Source: Rhizobium sophorae
GTDB lineage: Bacteria; Pseudomonadota; Alphaproteobacteria; Rhizobiales; Rhizobiaceae
NCBI RefSeq assembly: GCF_013087515.1
Contig: NZ_JABFCN010000048.1
Location: 248,001 to 312,000 of the forward strand
Length of the DNA: 64,000 nt
Reading direction: 5' to 3'
Shown here: piece after piece, positions 44,004-54,041 of the stretch
How the letters are laid out: every line of letters starts with the position of its first letter
Numbering within the stretch: the stretch's first letter is position 1
Position numbers and translations under genes: made by a program
Notes under the pieces: model-generated
What the model saw: only the letters and a program-made list of their open reading frames with translations
Databases searched by the model: none
What the model was told of the DNA's origin: nothing

Positions 44004-46043
44004 TTGCATTTGTTTTCCGGTTTTCAGTTCCGCGACTGGCTGCTTGCCAACGATCCGGCGCTCTCGCGTCTGCGCATGGCCTCGCGGGTGACGCTGACGA
44101 TCGTCCTCTCCTTCGCCATCCTGGTCGCCATCCAGATGTTCATCGTGCCCCTGCCGACGGCCGCCTTCGGCCTCGGCATCGTGTTGTCGATCGAGGGCGG
44201 GGTGGCAGTGCGTGACAAGGGCAATTCGCGCCAACTCGTGACGCGGCTTTTCGGCTGTGTCGCGAGCCTTGCCGTTGTCGGCATCGCCGCGGGGCTCGAG
44301 GATCACCGTTTTCTCTCCGATCTCGTCTTCCTGGTGGTGATCGCGCTCGCATCGGCGGGGCGAGTGTTCGGGCCGCGCGGTTTTGCAATCGGCATGTTCG
44401 CCTTCACCTCCTATTTCATGGGGGCCTATTTCCAGCCTTCGCTTGCCGAGCTGCCTGTAGTGGCGGCCGGCCCTGTCGTCGCGGTGCTGGTCGGCCATGT
44501 GGTGAGGGCGGTGCTTCTGCCTGACGACTGGCGGCGCGATCTGCTGCGCTCGCTCGAAAGCGTGCGCGGCCGGATCAACCAGATCCTCTTCAAGCTCGCC
44601 ACCCTTGCCAGCAGCGGCCATATCGGCGAGGCCGACCGGCAGGAGCTGCGTCAGCTGGAAGACCGGCTGAAAGAGGTGGTGCTGATGGCAGAGACCTTCA
44701 TCCCGCGCCCCGCGGCCGGCGTCTTCGACGGTGCTTCCAATCCCGCAGCGGAACTAGCGATCCGGCTCTTCGATGCACATCTCGCCGCCGAGAGCGCGGT
44801 CGTGGTGAGCGTCCAGAGCCTGCCGTCCTTTGCGCTTGTCCATGCCGTGATCGAGGCCGACAAGGCGGAGCTCGCCACCTATGAGGGGATGGCCGAAGCT
44901 ATCAAGGACGAGCCGCAAGGCGAAACCGTGCGGGCGCTGCTCTGGCTCGGCGAGGCGCGGCAGCAATTGACGCAGGCGATCGGCGAGGGGCAGGCTTCCG
45001 GCTTTGCCGGCATCGATGCCATCAAGGACACGGCGCAGCGTGAGAAGGTCGACTTTTCATTCGCCAATCCGCTACTGCGCTCCGCGCTGCAGATCACGCT
45101 CGCCTCGGCGCTCGCCATGGGCTTCGGCCTGCTCTTGTCGCGCGAGCGCTGGTTCTGGGCGGTGCTTGCCGCCTTCCTCGTCTTCACCAACACCAATTCG
45201 CGCGGCGACACGGCAATGAAGGCACTGTCGCGTTCGCTCGGCACGGTATTCGGGATCGCGATCGGTCTCGTGCTGGCGACGCTGATTTCGGGTGAGCCTG
45301 TCATCGCCATTCCGGTCGCCGGCATCTGCATCTTCCTCGCTTTCTATTTCCTGCAGGTCTCCTACGCGACGATGACCTTCTTCATCTCGATCGTGCTCTG
45401 CCTGGTCTACGGCATGACTGGGGTGCTGACGCTTGATCTCCTGCAACTGCGTATCGGGGAGACCTTGATCGGCGCGGTGGCCGGGACGGCGGTTGCCTTC
45501 CTGGTCTTTCCGGCACGCACGCGCGGCGCGCTTGATGCCGCACTCGCCCGCTGGTTTCAGGCGCTGGACGAGTTGTTGAGCGCGATCGGCGATGGCAAGA
45601 GCGGTTTTGCGCTGATTGCGCTGTCGCAGAAGATCGATGCCTGCTACCGCGACGTAACGGTGGCGGCGCGGCCGCTCGGCTCGTCCTGGTCGGTGGTGAC
45701 GCGGCCCGGCCAAATCCGCCAGACGCTGGCCATCTTCCTCTCCTGCACCTATTGGGCGCGCATCCTGGCGAAGAGCTACGCAGCGCCGGCCGAAGCCGAC
45801 GAGATGAAGAGGCTGATCGCGTCGAATCTGGCGCTGATGAAGGATGCGGCCCCGCGCGGCTCGACCTGTTTCTTCATCGAGCGCAAGGCGTCGCGGACGA
45901 CAGGGCGGCACCTGCCGCTGTCGCGCGAAGGCGCCAGACTCGGGCTCGAAATGATCGGTTCGGCGCTGGAAAGGCTCTATCCGCAGGCTGATGTCTTGCC
46001 GTTTGCGCCGGGCGAGGTTATTGCGCGCTCGAAACAGGGATAG
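44004..46043 (+). CDS. FUSC-family membrane exporter
   Basis: 679 residues. Two blocks of six or so membrane helices (about 25-170 and 355-500) alternate with cytoplasmic helical regions, the two-repeat plan of the fusaric-acid-resistance/aromatic acid exporter (FUSC, AaeB-like) family. The second block contains ERWFWAVLAAFLVFTNTNSRGDT, the family's conserved segment. AaeB-type pumps usually work with a membrane-fusion partner; none is adjacent. The start is TTG (44004, or 44010 which has better spacing from GAGGGG). TrmJ follows 4 bases after the stop. Confidence 0.87.
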   Translation: MHLFSGFQFRDWLLANDPALSRLRMASRVTLTIVLSFAILVAIQMFIVPLPTAAFGLGIVLSIEGGVAVRDKGNSRQLVTRLFGCVASLAVVGIAAGLEDHRFLSDLVFLVVIALASAGRVFGPRGFAIGMFAFTSYFMGAYFQPSLAELPVVAAGPVVAVLVGHVVRAVLLPDDWRRDLLRSLESVRGRINQILFKLATLASSGHIGEADRQELRQLEDRLKEVVLMAETFIPRPAAGVFDGASNPAAELAIRLFDAHLAAESAVVVSVQSLPSFALVHAVIEADKAELATYEGMAEAIKDEPQGETVRALLWLGEARQQLTQAIGEGQASGFAGIDAIKDTAQREKVDFSFANPLLRSALQITLASALAMGFGLLLSRERWFWAVLAAFLVFTNTNSRGDTAMKALSRSLGTVFGIAIGLVLATLISGEPVIAIPVAGICIFLAFYFLQVSYATMTFFISIVLCLVYGMTGVLTLDLLQLRIGETLIGAVAGTAVAFLVFPARTRGALDAALARWFQALDELLSAIGDGKSGFALIALSQKIDACYRDVTVAARPLGSSWSVVTRPGQIRQTLAIFLSCTYWARILAKSYAAPAEADEMKRLIASNLALMKDAAPRGSTCFFIERKASRTTGRHLPLSREGARLGLEMIGSALERLYPQADVLPFAPGEVIARSKQG

Positions 46044-46047
46044 GATC

Positions 46048-46878
46048 ATGGCAGGCACGAACAGCGAGCGTCAACTTCTGGCCGAAGGCCCGGCGATCAT
46101 TCTGGTCGAGCCGCAGATGGGCGAGAATATCGGTATGGTGGCGCGCGCCATGGCGAATTTCGGCCTTGCTGAACTCCGCCTCGTCAACCCGCGCGACGGC
46201 TGGCCGAACGAGAAAGCCCTGGCGACCGCCTCCAAGGCCGATCACGTCATCGAGGCGACCAAGGTCTACGACACGCTGGAGCAGGCCGTTGCCGATCTTA
46301 ATTTCGTCTATGCGACGACGGCGCGCGAGCGCGACGGCTATAAGCCGGTGCGCTCTCCGGTCATCGCCGCCGAAACGCTTCGGGCGAGGTTCCGCGCCGG
46401 CGAGGGCACCGGTATCCTCTTCGGGCGCGAGCGCTGGGGGCTGACCAACGAGGAGGTGGCACTTGCCGACGAGATCGTCACCTTTCCCGTCAATCCGGCC
46501 TTTGCTTCGCTGAACATCGCCCAGGCGGTGTTGCTGATGTCCTATGAATGGATGAAATCCGGCATGGAGGATCTCGGTGCCGTGCCCTTCCAGGCGATGG
46601 GGCAGACACCTTCGACCAAGGAACAGCTGTTCGGTCTGTTCGACCAGTTGGAAGAGGCGCTCGATGCGCGCGGTTATTTCCATCCTGCCGGGAAAAAGCC
46701 GAAAATGGTCGACAATCTGCGCGCTGTCTTATCCCGCCGGGCCTTCACGGAGCAGGAAATCAGCGTGTTGCGCGGCGTCATCTCTTCCCTCGACCGCTTC
46801 TCGCGCAAGAGCCCGCGCGGCGGCCGGATCCCGACCGCGACCAAGGAAACACCGCCAGATGACAGCGCCGACGCATGA
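46048..46878 (+). CDS. trmJ: tRNA/rRNA methyltransferase of the TrmJ (SPOUT) family
   Basis: 276 residues from ATG at 46048 (AGGATC upstream). The SpoU-type knot motifs are [27 protein letters not shown] and [25 protein letters not shown]-terminal extension of about 80 residues matches TrmJ, which 2'-O-methylates position 32 of tRNAs. The same tRNA position is thiolated by TtcA, encoded 5 kb downstream. Its end overlaps murI by 20 bases, suggesting coupling. Confidence 0.88.
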   Translation: MAGTNSERQLLAEGPAIILVEPQMGENIGMVARAMANFGLAELRLVNPRDGWPNEKALATASKADHVIEATKVYDTLEQAVADLNFVYATTARERDGYKPVRSPVIAAETLRARFRAGEGTGILFGRERWGLTNEEVALADEIVTFPVNPAFASLNIAQAVLLMSYEWMKSGMEDLGAVPFQAMGQTPSTKEQLFGLFDQLEEALDARGYFHPAGKKPKMVDNLRAVLSRRAFTEQEISVLRGVISSLDRFSRKSPRGGRIPTATKETPPDDSADA

Positions 46879-47659
46879 GCTGAAACCCGTCCTCGTCTTC
46901 GATTCCGGCATTGGCGGGCTGACCGTCCTGCGCGAGGCGCGCGTGCTGATGCCGGAACGCGGTTTCATCTATGTCGCCGACGATGCCGGCTTTCCCTATG
47001 GCGGCTGGGAGGAGCAGGCGCTGAAGGAGCGGGTGATCGGCCTCTTTGGCCGGCTGCTCGAAGAGCACGATCCCGAAGTCTGCATCATCGCCTGCAACAC
47101 GGCCTTCACGCTCGTTGGTGCCGATCTGCGCGCCGCCTTTCCTCGGATGACCTTCGTCGGCACGGTGCCGGCGATCAAACCGGCGGCGGAGCGTACGCGG
47201 TCCGGCCTCGTCTCGGTGCTCGCGACGCCGGGCACGGTCAAGCGTGCCTATACCCGCGATCTCATCCAGTCCTTCGCCCAGCAATGCCATGTCCGTCTCG
47301 TCGGCTCGGAGAACCTTGCGCGCATGGCGGAGGCCTATATTCGCGGTGATGCTGTCTCCGACGACGCCGTGCTGACCGAGATCGACCAATGTTTCGTCGA
47401 GAAGGAAGGCCGCAAGACCGATATCGTCGTGCTCGCCTGCACGCATTATCCCTTCATGGCCAATCTATTCCGCAGACTGGCACCTTGGCCGGTGGACTGG
47501 CTTGACCCCGCCGAAGCGATCGCCCGGCGCGCCCGCACGCTGGTGCCGTTGGTCGCAGACGCTGTGCATCCCGACAATTTCGACTTCGCGGTGCTCACCT
47601 CTGGCAATCCCGATTTTGCGACCCGGCGGCTGATGCAGGGATTCGGATTGAGGGCGTAG
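46859..47659 (+). CDS. murI: Glutamate racemase
   Basis: 266 residues from ATG at 46859, with AAGGAAA upstream and overlapping the end of trmJ. The signature motifs are [11 protein letters not shown], the first catalytic cysteine in IACNTAFT and the second in LACTHYPF. It makes D-glutamate for peptidoglycan. The two active-site cysteines are present, so it should be active. It shares the region with a DD-carboxypeptidase elsewhere in the window but no mur operon. Confidence 0.93.
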   Translation: MTAPTHELKPVLVFDSGIGGLTVLREARVLMPERGFIYVADDAGFPYGGWEEQALKERVIGLFGRLLEEHDPEVCIIACNTAFTLVGADLRAAFPRMTFVGTVPAIKPAAERTRSGLVSVLATPGTVKRAYTRDLIQSFAQQCHVRLVGSENLARMAEAYIRGDAVSDDAVLTEIDQCFVEKEGRKTDIVVLACTHYPFMANLFRRLAPWPVDWLDPAEAIARRARTLVPLVADAVHPDNFDFAVLTSGNPDFATRRLMQGFGLRA

Positions 47660-47839
47660 CTCGGCGAAGAGATGCACAATCACGGCGATGGATCAGCTTC
47701 TCGGTTGACGCCGGGAATTGTCCTGTGGGTTGGTGAAATCCCGCCCTGAAAGACAATGCATTCTTTGATAGACGGGGCGATGCCGTTTCGGAAGAATGGC
47801 GCTTCGTTCATGTGAGTCTCTTGGCCGCGAGGATATGCA

Positions 47840-49354
47840 TTGCAGGTTGGCATCGATATGGGATTGGCGTCCGGCAGCCCGGCGACGCTCGATATCGAGG
47901 AGCTGCTGGCCACCCGTCTGCTCGTGCAGGGCAATTCCGGATCGGGCAAGTCACATCTGCTGCGCCGCCTGCTCGAGCAATCGGCGCAATGGGTGCAGCA
48001 GGTCATCATCGATCCCGAGGGTGATTTCGTCACCCTCAGCGACAGGTTTGGCCACGTCGTCGTCGACGGTGAGCGCACAGAGGCGGAGTTGGCGGGCATT
48101 GCCAACCGCATCCGCCAGCATCGCGTTTCCTGCGTGCTGACGCTCGAGGGCCTCGATCTCGAAGACCAGATGCGCGCCGCCGCCGCCTTCCTCAACGGCA
48201 TGTTCGATGCCGATCGCGAATATTGGTATCCGGTTCTCGTTGTGGTCGACGAGGCGCAGATGTTTGCGCCGTCGGTTGGTGGCGATGTCTCGGAAGATGC
48301 GCGCAAGATGTCGCTCGGCGCGATGACCAACCTGATGTGCCGCGGCCGCAAGCGCGGGCTTGCCGGCGTGATCGCGACGCAGCGGCTTGCCAAGCTCGCC
48401 AAGAATGTCGCGGCCGAGGCCTCGAACTTCCTGATGGGCCGGACCTTCCTCGATATCGACATGGCGCGCGCTGCCGACCTGCTCGGCATGGACCGGCGCC
48501 AGGCCGAGATGTTCCGCGACCTGAAGCGCGGCAATTTCGTCGCTCTCGGACCGGCGCTGTCGCGCCGGCCGCTGCCGATCCAGATCGGCGCGGTGGAGAC
48601 CTCGGCACGCTCTTCCAGCCCGAAGCTAATGCCGCTGCCGGATGCGCCGCAGGATGTCGAAGACCTGATCTTTACGCCCGATCCGGAGGAATTCCAACGC
48701 CCGCTGGTGCGCCGCGCCCCGCCGGCGCCGCGGCCGACGACCGATATTCTGGCCGAACTCTCGCGCTCGACGCCGGCTGCATCGGCCGTACCAGCCGAGG
48801 CGAGGGCGAGCCAGGTGGAAGTCTCCGCCGAGGAGCGGGAGGAGCGCCTTGCCGGCGTGCTTGCCGAAATCCTCGACGATCCCACCGCCGCCTTCCGTAC
48901 CGATTCTGTGCTCTACCAGGATTTTCTGGTAAGGCTGCGCATGCGTCGCGTGCCGGGACCGCCGATCGCGCTGCCGGATTTCCGCCGGCGCGTGGCGATC
49001 TCGCGTTCCGGCGTCGATACGGCAACGGCCGCGACCGATGCCTGGGCGACGGCGCTGTCGCTGTCGTCGGGTGTCACCGACGACCTGCAGGGCGTCTTCC
49101 TGATGCTCGCCAAGGCCGCCGTCTGCGGCGAGCCGTGCCCGTCGGACGCCCGCATCGCGCGCGCCTACGGCACCCATTCAGCCCGCCGCGCGCGGCGCCT
49201 GCTTGGCTATTTCGAGGAGCAGGGCATCATCGTCGTGCACGCCGATTTTTCCGGCAAGCGTATCGTCGCTTTCCCGGACATGGACTGCCAGACGGCGCCG
49301 GGCGACGCCAACGCACCTGATGCTGGCGGGGACCAACCGCTGGCGGCGGAATAG
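47840..49354 (+). CDS. HerA-like P-loop ATPase (DUF87) with C-terminal winged-helix-like region
   Basis: 504 residues from TTG at 47840, supported by GAGG 7 bases upstream. Walker A is GNSGSGKS at 31-38, Walker B is VLVVVDEAQMF, and CRGRKRGLAGVIATQRLAKL carries the sensor/arginine region seen in HerA-type hexameric translocases. After a Pro/Ala-rich linker (about 270-345) the C-terminus (CGEPCPSDARIARAYGTHSA, RRARRLLGYFEEQGI) looks like a DNA-binding winged helix. The NurA nuclease that usually accompanies HerA is absent. A DNA-pumping or conformational role is inferred, not shown. Confidence 0.8.
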   Translation: MQVGIDMGLASGSPATLDIEELLATRLLVQGNSGSGKSHLLRRLLEQSAQWVQQVIIDPEGDFVTLSDRFGHVVVDGERTEAELAGIANRIRQHRVSCVLTLEGLDLEDQMRAAAAFLNGMFDADREYWYPVLVVVDEAQMFAPSVGGDVSEDARKMSLGAMTNLMCRGRKRGLAGVIATQRLAKLAKNVAAEASNFLMGRTFLDIDMARAADLLGMDRRQAEMFRDLKRGNFVALGPALSRRPLPIQIGAVETSARSSSPKLMPLPDAPQDVEDLIFTPDPEEFQRPLVRRAPPAPRPTTDILAELSRSTPAASAVPAEARASQVEVSAEEREERLAGVLAEILDDPTAAFRTDSVLYQDFLVRLRMRRVPGPPIALPDFRRRVAISRSGVDTATAATDAWATALSLSSGVTDDLQGVFLMLAKAAVCGEPCPSDARIARAYGTHSARRARRLLGYFEEQGIIVVHADFSGKRIVAFPDMDCQTAPGDANAPDAGGDQPLAAE

Positions 49355-49578
49355 TGGCGCTTTCGGGGTTTGCCGCTGTTGACATTTTCATGACGGCCCT
49401 CTAAAGACCGCCGCAAGCGCCGGGCAGCAATGTCCGGTGTTTCATTTGACATGTCCCGTGGATCGTTCCTGTTCGCTAACCGGAACATCCTGTCAGGTCT
49501 TGGAAGAGACCAGAGGAGGGCGTGTTTCCTTCGTGCGGTTTGGCAACAAACCGTCATAAACCTTTGAAAGGAAATACG
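49355..49578. other. Leader/promoter region of rpsD
   Basis: No gene is seen. It contains GTTCGCTAACCGGAAC, an inverted pair, but not an SOS box since the spacing is eight. An S4-type autoregulatory structure could not be recognised by eye. Confidence 0.4.
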
Positions 49579-50196
49579 ATGAGCAAGCGCGAATCGTCGA
49601 AGTACAAAATCGACCGCCGTATGGGCGAAAACATCTGGGGTCGTCCTAAGTCCCCGGTAAACCGCCGCGAATATGGCCCGGGCCAGCACGGCCAGCGCCG
49701 CAAGGGCAAGCTTTCGGACTTCGGTGTGCAGCTGCGCGCCAAGCAGAAGCTCAAGGGTTACTACGGTGACCTGCGCGAAAAGCAGTTCCGCGCGATCTTC
49801 GCCGAAGCCGACCGCCGCAAGGGCGATACCTCTGAAAACCTGATCGGCCTGCTGGAATCGCGCCTCGACGCGATCGTCTATCGCGCCAAGTTCGTTCCGA
49901 CGGTCTTTGCTGCCCGTCAGTTCGTCAACCATGGCCACGTCACCGTCAACGGTGTGCGCGTCAACATCGGTTCCTACCGTTGCAAGGCCGGCGACGTCAT
50001 CGAAGTTCGCGAAAAGTCGAAGCAGCTGGTGATCGTTCTGGAAGCCGTCAGCCTCGCAGAGCGTGACGTTCCCGACTATATCGAAGTCGATCACCACAAG
50101 ATGGTCGCAACCTTCGGCCGCGTTCCGACGCTCAGCGACGTTCCGTTCCCGGTCGTCATGGAACCGCACCTGGTCGTCGAATTCTATTCGCGTTAA
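49579..50196 (+). CDS. rpsD: 30S ribosomal protein S4
   Basis: 205 residues from ATG at 49579 with AAAGGAAA upstream. The S4 RNA-binding domain is seen as [33 protein letters not shown]. The N-terminus ([21 protein letters not shown]) is the cysteine-free alphaproteobacterial type. It nucleates 30S assembly on 16S rRNA. The gene is alone rather than in the alpha operon, normal for Rhizobiales. A strong terminator follows. Confidence 0.98.
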   Translation: MSKRESSKYKIDRRMGENIWGRPKSPVNRREYGPGQHGQRRKGKLSDFGVQLRAKQKLKGYYGDLREKQFRAIFAEADRRKGDTSENLIGLLESRLDAIVYRAKFVPTVFAARQFVNHGHVTVNGVRVNIGSYRCKAGDVIEVREKSKQLVIVLEAVSLAERDVPDYIEVDHHKMVATFGRVPTLSDVPFPVVMEPHLVVEFYSR

Positions 50197-50253
50197 TGCA
50201 TTCGTCTCGCAGTCGAAACCGATTGCGAGACAACAGCATGCGTCGATATACGG

Positions 50254-50280
50254 AAAGCCGCTCTTTCGAGCGGCTTTTTT
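50254..50280 (+). terminator. Intrinsic terminator of rpsD
   Basis: AAAGCCGCTC-tttc-GAGCGGCTTT stem with TTTTTT at the end, about 58 bases past the rpsD stop and just before glsA. Confidence 0.9.
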
Positions 50281-50298
50281 GCGATCTGGAGAGAAGCA

Positions 50299-51228
50299 AT
50301 GGCAGATTTGCAGGCGACCCTCGATAGTATCTACGCCGATATCCAGCCGCGGATCGGCGAGGGCAAGGTCGGGGATTATATTCCGGAACTCGCCAAGGTC
50401 GATCCGAAGCAGTTCGGCATGGCGATCGTCACCGTCGACGGCAAAGTCTATCGCGTCGGCGATGCCGACATCGCCTTCTCGATCCAGAGCATATCGAAGG
50501 TCTTCATGCTGACGCTGGCGCTCGGCAAGGTCGGCGAGGGGCTGTGGAAGCGCGTCGGGCGCGAACCCTCAGGATCGGCTTTCAACTCGATCGTCCAGCT
50601 CGAGCACGAGAGCGGCATTCCCCGCAATCCCTTCATCAATGCCGGCGCGATCGCCGTCAGCGACGTCGTCATGGCCGGCCATGCGCCGCGCGAGGCAATC
50701 GGCGAGCTGTTGCGCTTCGTTCGCTATCTCGCCGATGACGAGTCGATCACCATCGATGACAAGGTGGCGCGCTCGGAAACCCAGACGGGATACCGCAATT
50801 TCGCGCTTGCCAACTTCATGCGCGCCTACCGCAATCTCGACCATCCCGTTGACCATGTGCTCGGCGTCTACTTCCATCAATGCGCGCTGTCGATGAACTG
50901 CGAGCAGCTCGCCCGTGCCGGGCTGTTCCTGGCGGCGCGCGGCAGCAATCCGACGACTGGCCATTCGGTGGTCTCGCCGAAGCGGGCGCGGCGCATCAAT
51001 GCGCTGATGTTGACTTGCGGCCATTACGACGGCTCGGGCGACTTCGCCTATCATGTCGGCCTGCCGGGCAAGAGCGGCGTCGGCGGCGGCATTTTCGCGG
51101 TGGCGCCCGGTATTGCCTCGATCGCGGTGTGGTCGCCGGGGCTGAACAAGGTCGGCAATTCGCAGCTCGGCGCCGCGGCGCTGGAAATGCTCGCAGCGCG
51201 CACCGGCTGGTCGGTTTTCGGCGATTGA
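50299..51228 (+). CDS. glsA: Glutaminase A
   Basis: 309 residues of the serine-dependent glutaminase family. The active-site Ser64-x-x-Lys67 lies in [12 protein letters not shown]; further landmarks are [26 protein letters not shown] and a late [12 protein letters not shown]. It hydrolyses glutamine to glutamate and ammonia. GGAGAGAAG precedes the ATG. It follows rpsD but after a terminator, so it is probably its own transcript. No transporter or regulator is adjacent. Confidence 0.96.
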   Translation: MADLQATLDSIYADIQPRIGEGKVGDYIPELAKVDPKQFGMAIVTVDGKVYRVGDADIAFSIQSISKVFMLTLALGKVGEGLWKRVGREPSGSAFNSIVQLEHESGIPRNPFINAGAIAVSDVVMAGHAPREAIGELLRFVRYLADDESITIDDKVARSETQTGYRNFALANFMRAYRNLDHPVDHVLGVYFHQCALSMNCEQLARAGLFLAARGSNPTTGHSVVSPKRARRINALMLTCGHYDGSGDFAYHVGLPGKSGVGGGIFAVAPGIASIAVWSPGLNKVGNSQLGAAALEMLAARTGWSVFGD

Positions 51229-51288
51229 CGCTGTGTTGCCAGGCGGGTTTCTGCTAGAGCAAGTGTGGAATTTCTGTAGGACGAAGCA

Positions 51289-52158
51289 ATGAATATCGCA
51301 GCCAATATCGCCGACGAGTTGGAGAATAGCGAGGCCGACACCGGCGGTCATGCGCTGTTTGCCGATGCGCCGCGTTCCGTCTCCTTCAACAAGCTGCGAA
51401 AGCGGCTGCTGCGGCAGGTGCGCCAGGCCTTCGACGATTTCGACATGCTGAAGGGCCAGAAGCGCTGGCTGATCGGCCTTTCCGGCGGCAAGGATTCTTA
51501 TGGGCTGCTGGCGCTGCTGCTCGATCTCAAATGGCGCGGCCTGCTGCCGGTCGAGCTGATCGCCTGCAATCTCGACCAGGGACAACCGAATTTCCCGAAG
51601 CACGTGCTGCCGGACTATCTGACGAAGATCGGCGTTCGGCATCGGATCGAGTATCGCGACACCTATTCGATCGTGAAGGAGAAAGTGCCTGAAGGCGCCA
51701 CCTATTGTTCGCTCTGTTCGCGGCTGCGGCGCGGCAATCTCTACCGCGTCGCGCGGGAAGAGGGATGCGATGCGCTGGTCCTCGGCCACCACCGCGAGGA
51801 CATTCTCGAAACCTTCTTCATGAATTTCTTCCACGGCGGCCGGCTCGCCTCGATGCCGGCGAAGCTTCTGAACGACGAAGGCAACCTGATAGTGCTTCGG
51901 CCACTCGCCTATGCTGCCGAGGATGACCTCGCGAGATTCGCCGCCGCCATGCAGTTTCCGATCATTCCCTGCGATCTCTGCGGCTCGCAGGACGGGCTGC
52001 AGCGCAATGCGATGAAGGATATGCTCGCCGATATCGAGCGGCGGATGCCGGGACGTAAGGATACGATGCTGCGGGCGCTTTCGCATGTGAACCCGTCGCA
52101 TCTGCTCGACCCGAAACTCTTCGACTTTTCCACCCTTGGTGTCACCGATCCTTCATGA
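51289..52158 (+). CDS. ttcA: tRNA 2-thiocytidine(32) synthetase
   Basis: 289 residues. The PP-loop ATP-binding motif is SGGKDSYG, and the two Fe-S-cluster-type cysteines are in [10 protein letters not shown] with another in [11 protein letters not shown]. It thiolates cytidine 32 in certain tRNAs using ATP and a [4Fe-4S] cluster. The length is normal. AGGACGAAG precedes the ATG. TrmJ, which methylates the same tRNA position, is encoded 5 kb upstream. Confidence 0.93.
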   Translation: MNIAANIADELENSEADTGGHALFADAPRSVSFNKLRKRLLRQVRQAFDDFDMLKGQKRWLIGLSGGKDSYGLLALLLDLKWRGLLPVELIACNLDQGQPNFPKHVLPDYLTKIGVRHRIEYRDTYSIVKEKVPEGATYCSLCSRLRRGNLYRVAREEGCDALVLGHHREDILETFFMNFFHGGRLASMPAKLLNDEGNLIVLRPLAYAAEDDLARFAAAMQFPIIPCDLCGSQDGLQRNAMKDMLADIERRMPGRKDTMLRALSHVNPSHLLDPKLFDFSTLGVTDPS

Positions 52159-52169
52159 AAGGCCGGCTA

Positions 52170-52268
52170 CTGCATAATTCCCTAAATCGAAATCGATTTA
52201 AGGAATTATGCAGCAATTTAAGGTGTTCCAACGTCCTTTGCGCGTCTAAAAGATGCGCGGCGCTGTGG
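52170..52268. repeat. Rhizobial intergenic repeat: large palindrome plus small hairpin
   Basis: A near-perfect 44-bp palindrome with 21-base arms (CTGCATAATTCC and GGAATTATGCAG at the ends, one C/T mismatch) is followed by a GC-rich hairpin GCGCGTCT-aaa-AGATGCGCG. The right half recurs at 2048-2104 in the other orientation. It fills the ttcA-IMPase gap and may also terminate ttcA. Confidence 0.7.
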
Positions 52269-52302
52269 GCGGGCTGGCTATTGCATCAAGGCAGGATTTC
52301 GC

Positions 52303-53130
52303 ATGACTATTTCAGACCAGGATATTCTCTTTCTCGGCGATTGCGTCCGAGAGGCGGCGCGCGCCGAGATCATGCCGCGTTTCCGTAATCTCGGCGCTGC
52401 CGATGTTTCGGAGAAGACTTCGGCAATCGATCTGGTGACGCAGGCGGACGTGCTTGCCGAACACCGGATCACCGCGGCGCTGAGCGAGCGCTTTCCCAAA
52501 GCACTCGTCGTCGGCGAGGAGGCTTATGATGCCGACCGCTCCGTCGTGCCGGCACTTGCCGATGCCGAGCTCGCCTTCGTCATTGACCCTGTCGACGGGA
52601 CGTTCAATTTCGCCGCCGGGCTTCCCGTCTTCGGGACGATGTTGGCGGTGACGATCAAGGGCGAGACGGTCGCCGGCATCATTCATGATCCCGTTCTCGG
52701 TGACACCGTGATGGCGACAAAGGGGGCAGGCGCCTTTCTGACGCGTCGGGATGGGCAGTCGACAAAGCTGAAGGTCGCTGAGCCTGCTAGCCTGAACCAG
52801 ATGGTCGGTGGCCTGTCATGGAGCCACATGGACGAACCGGATCGCGCGCGTATCTGCGCCAACATGGCGAAGATCCGGATGACCTTTGCCTTCAACTGCT
52901 CGGCCTACGAATACTGGATGGTCGCCTCCGGCAAGATGCATTTCATCGGCCATGCGAAGCTGATGCCCTGGGATCACCTCGCCGGCGTGCTGGCGCATCA
53001 GGAGGCCGGCGGCCATACGGCGAAATTCGACGGAACGCCCTATCGCCCCGGGGAGACGACGGGTGGCATCATCTCTGCGCCCGACCCGGAGAGTTGGCAG
53101 CTCATCCGGCGCGAGATCGTCGGCATCTGA
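52303..53130 (+). CDS. Inositol monophosphatase-family phosphatase, copy 1
   Basis: 275 residues. The metal-binding motifs are GEEAYDADR, DPVDGTFNFAAGLPVFGTM and MPWDHLAGVLAHQEAGG, the three IMPase signatures. The family includes inositol monophosphatase, HisN-type histidinol phosphatase and CysQ; this one lacks a specific marker for any. Followed 40 bases later by a paralogue with the same motifs, so they arose by tandem duplication and may share an operon. AGGA precedes the start. Confidence 0.88.
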   Translation: MTISDQDILFLGDCVREAARAEIMPRFRNLGAADVSEKTSAIDLVTQADVLAEHRITAALSERFPKALVVGEEAYDADRSVVPALADAELAFVIDPVDGTFNFAAGLPVFGTMLAVTIKGETVAGIIHDPVLGDTVMATKGAGAFLTRRDGQSTKLKVAEPASLNQMVGGLSWSHMDEPDRARICANMAKIRMTFAFNCSAYEYWMVASGKMHFIGHAKLMPWDHLAGVLAHQEAGGHTAKFDGTPYRPGETTGGIISAPDPESWQLIRREIVGI

Positions 53131-53170
53131 TTCAAGGTTCTCCTGAGAGACCTAAGCGTGAGGATTTGAC

Positions 53171-53995
53171 ATGACTTCGACTGTCGACGTGACCGTTCTT
53201 GCCGATCTGCTGCGCCGCGCGGCGAAAGCAGAGATCCTGCCGCGCTTCCGCCGGCTTGGTCAGAGCGATGTGCGCGCCAAGAGCGAGGCGACCGATCTCG
53301 TCACCGAGGCCGACGAGCAGGCCGAGCGGATGATCAAGGCGGAAGCTGAGAGGCTCTGGCCGGGCGCGCTGTTCCTTGGCGAAGAATCGGTCGCGGCCGA
53401 TCCCGATTTGCTCCACAGGCTCGAACATGCCGATCTCGCGATCGTCGTCGATCCAGTCGACGGCACCTTCAATTTTGCCGCCGGCATCCCGGCCTTCGGC
53501 GTCATGGCCTCCGTTGTGTCCGGCGGCGAGACGGTCGCCGGTATCATCTACGATCCGATGGGCGACGACTGGGTGATGGCGGAAAAGGGCGGCGGCGCCT
53601 GGCTGCGACGGCCGGAAGGCAGCGCCGAGCGGCTCTCGGTCGCAGCGCCCGTGGAGCTGGAGCATATGGTCGGCATGGCTTCCACCGGCTACCTGCCGCA
53701 GGAGAAGCGCGCCGAAGTGCTCGGCAATCTCGCCAAGGTGCGCTTTCTTACCAATTACCGCTGCGCTGCCCACGAATACCGCACTTTTGCCGGCGGGTAT
53801 GTGCACTACCTCATGTACAACAAGCTGATGCCCTGGGATCACCTCGCCGGCACGCTGATCGCGCAGGAGGCAGGCGCCTATGCGGCGCGCTTCGACGGCT
53901 CGGCCTACCTGCCGCATCATCTCGACGGCGGGCTGCTGATTGCGCCCGACAAGGCCTCGTGGGACGTGTTACGGCACGAGGTTTTCACGGTCTGA
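53171..53995 (+). CDS. Inositol monophosphatase-family phosphatase, copy 2
   Basis: 274 residues. Motifs parallel the previous gene: GEESVAADPD, DPVDGTFNFAAGIPAFGVM and MPWDHLAGTLIAQEAGA, with the shared NCSAYEY/RCAAHEY region before the last motif. All metal ligands are kept, so both copies should be active. The strongest divergence from copy 1 is in the N-terminal part and in the surface after DPMGDDWVM. GAGGA precedes the ATG. Substrate not predictable. Confidence 0.88.
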   Translation: MTSTVDVTVLADLLRRAAKAEILPRFRRLGQSDVRAKSEATDLVTEADEQAERMIKAEAERLWPGALFLGEESVAADPDLLHRLEHADLAIVVDPVDGTFNFAAGIPAFGVMASVVSGGETVAGIIYDPMGDDWVMAEKGGGAWLRRPEGSAERLSVAAPVELEHMVGMASTGYLPQEKRAEVLGNLAKVRFLTNYRCAAHEYRTFAGGYVHYLMYNKLMPWDHLAGTLIAQEAGAYAARFDGSAYLPHHLDGGLLIAPDKASWDVLRHEVFTV

Positions 53996-54041
53996 ATGCA
54001 CGGAAAGCCAAGCGATCGGGCTAGCCGTACCGTCGCATAAT

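Noticed and set aside
49450-49500. GTTC/GAAC pair in the rpsD leader as a possible SOS box
   Set aside because: The spacing is eight bases and the halves are not in the GAAC-N7-GTAC or GTTC-N7-GTTC arrangement; a ribosomal protein gene is not an expected LexA target.
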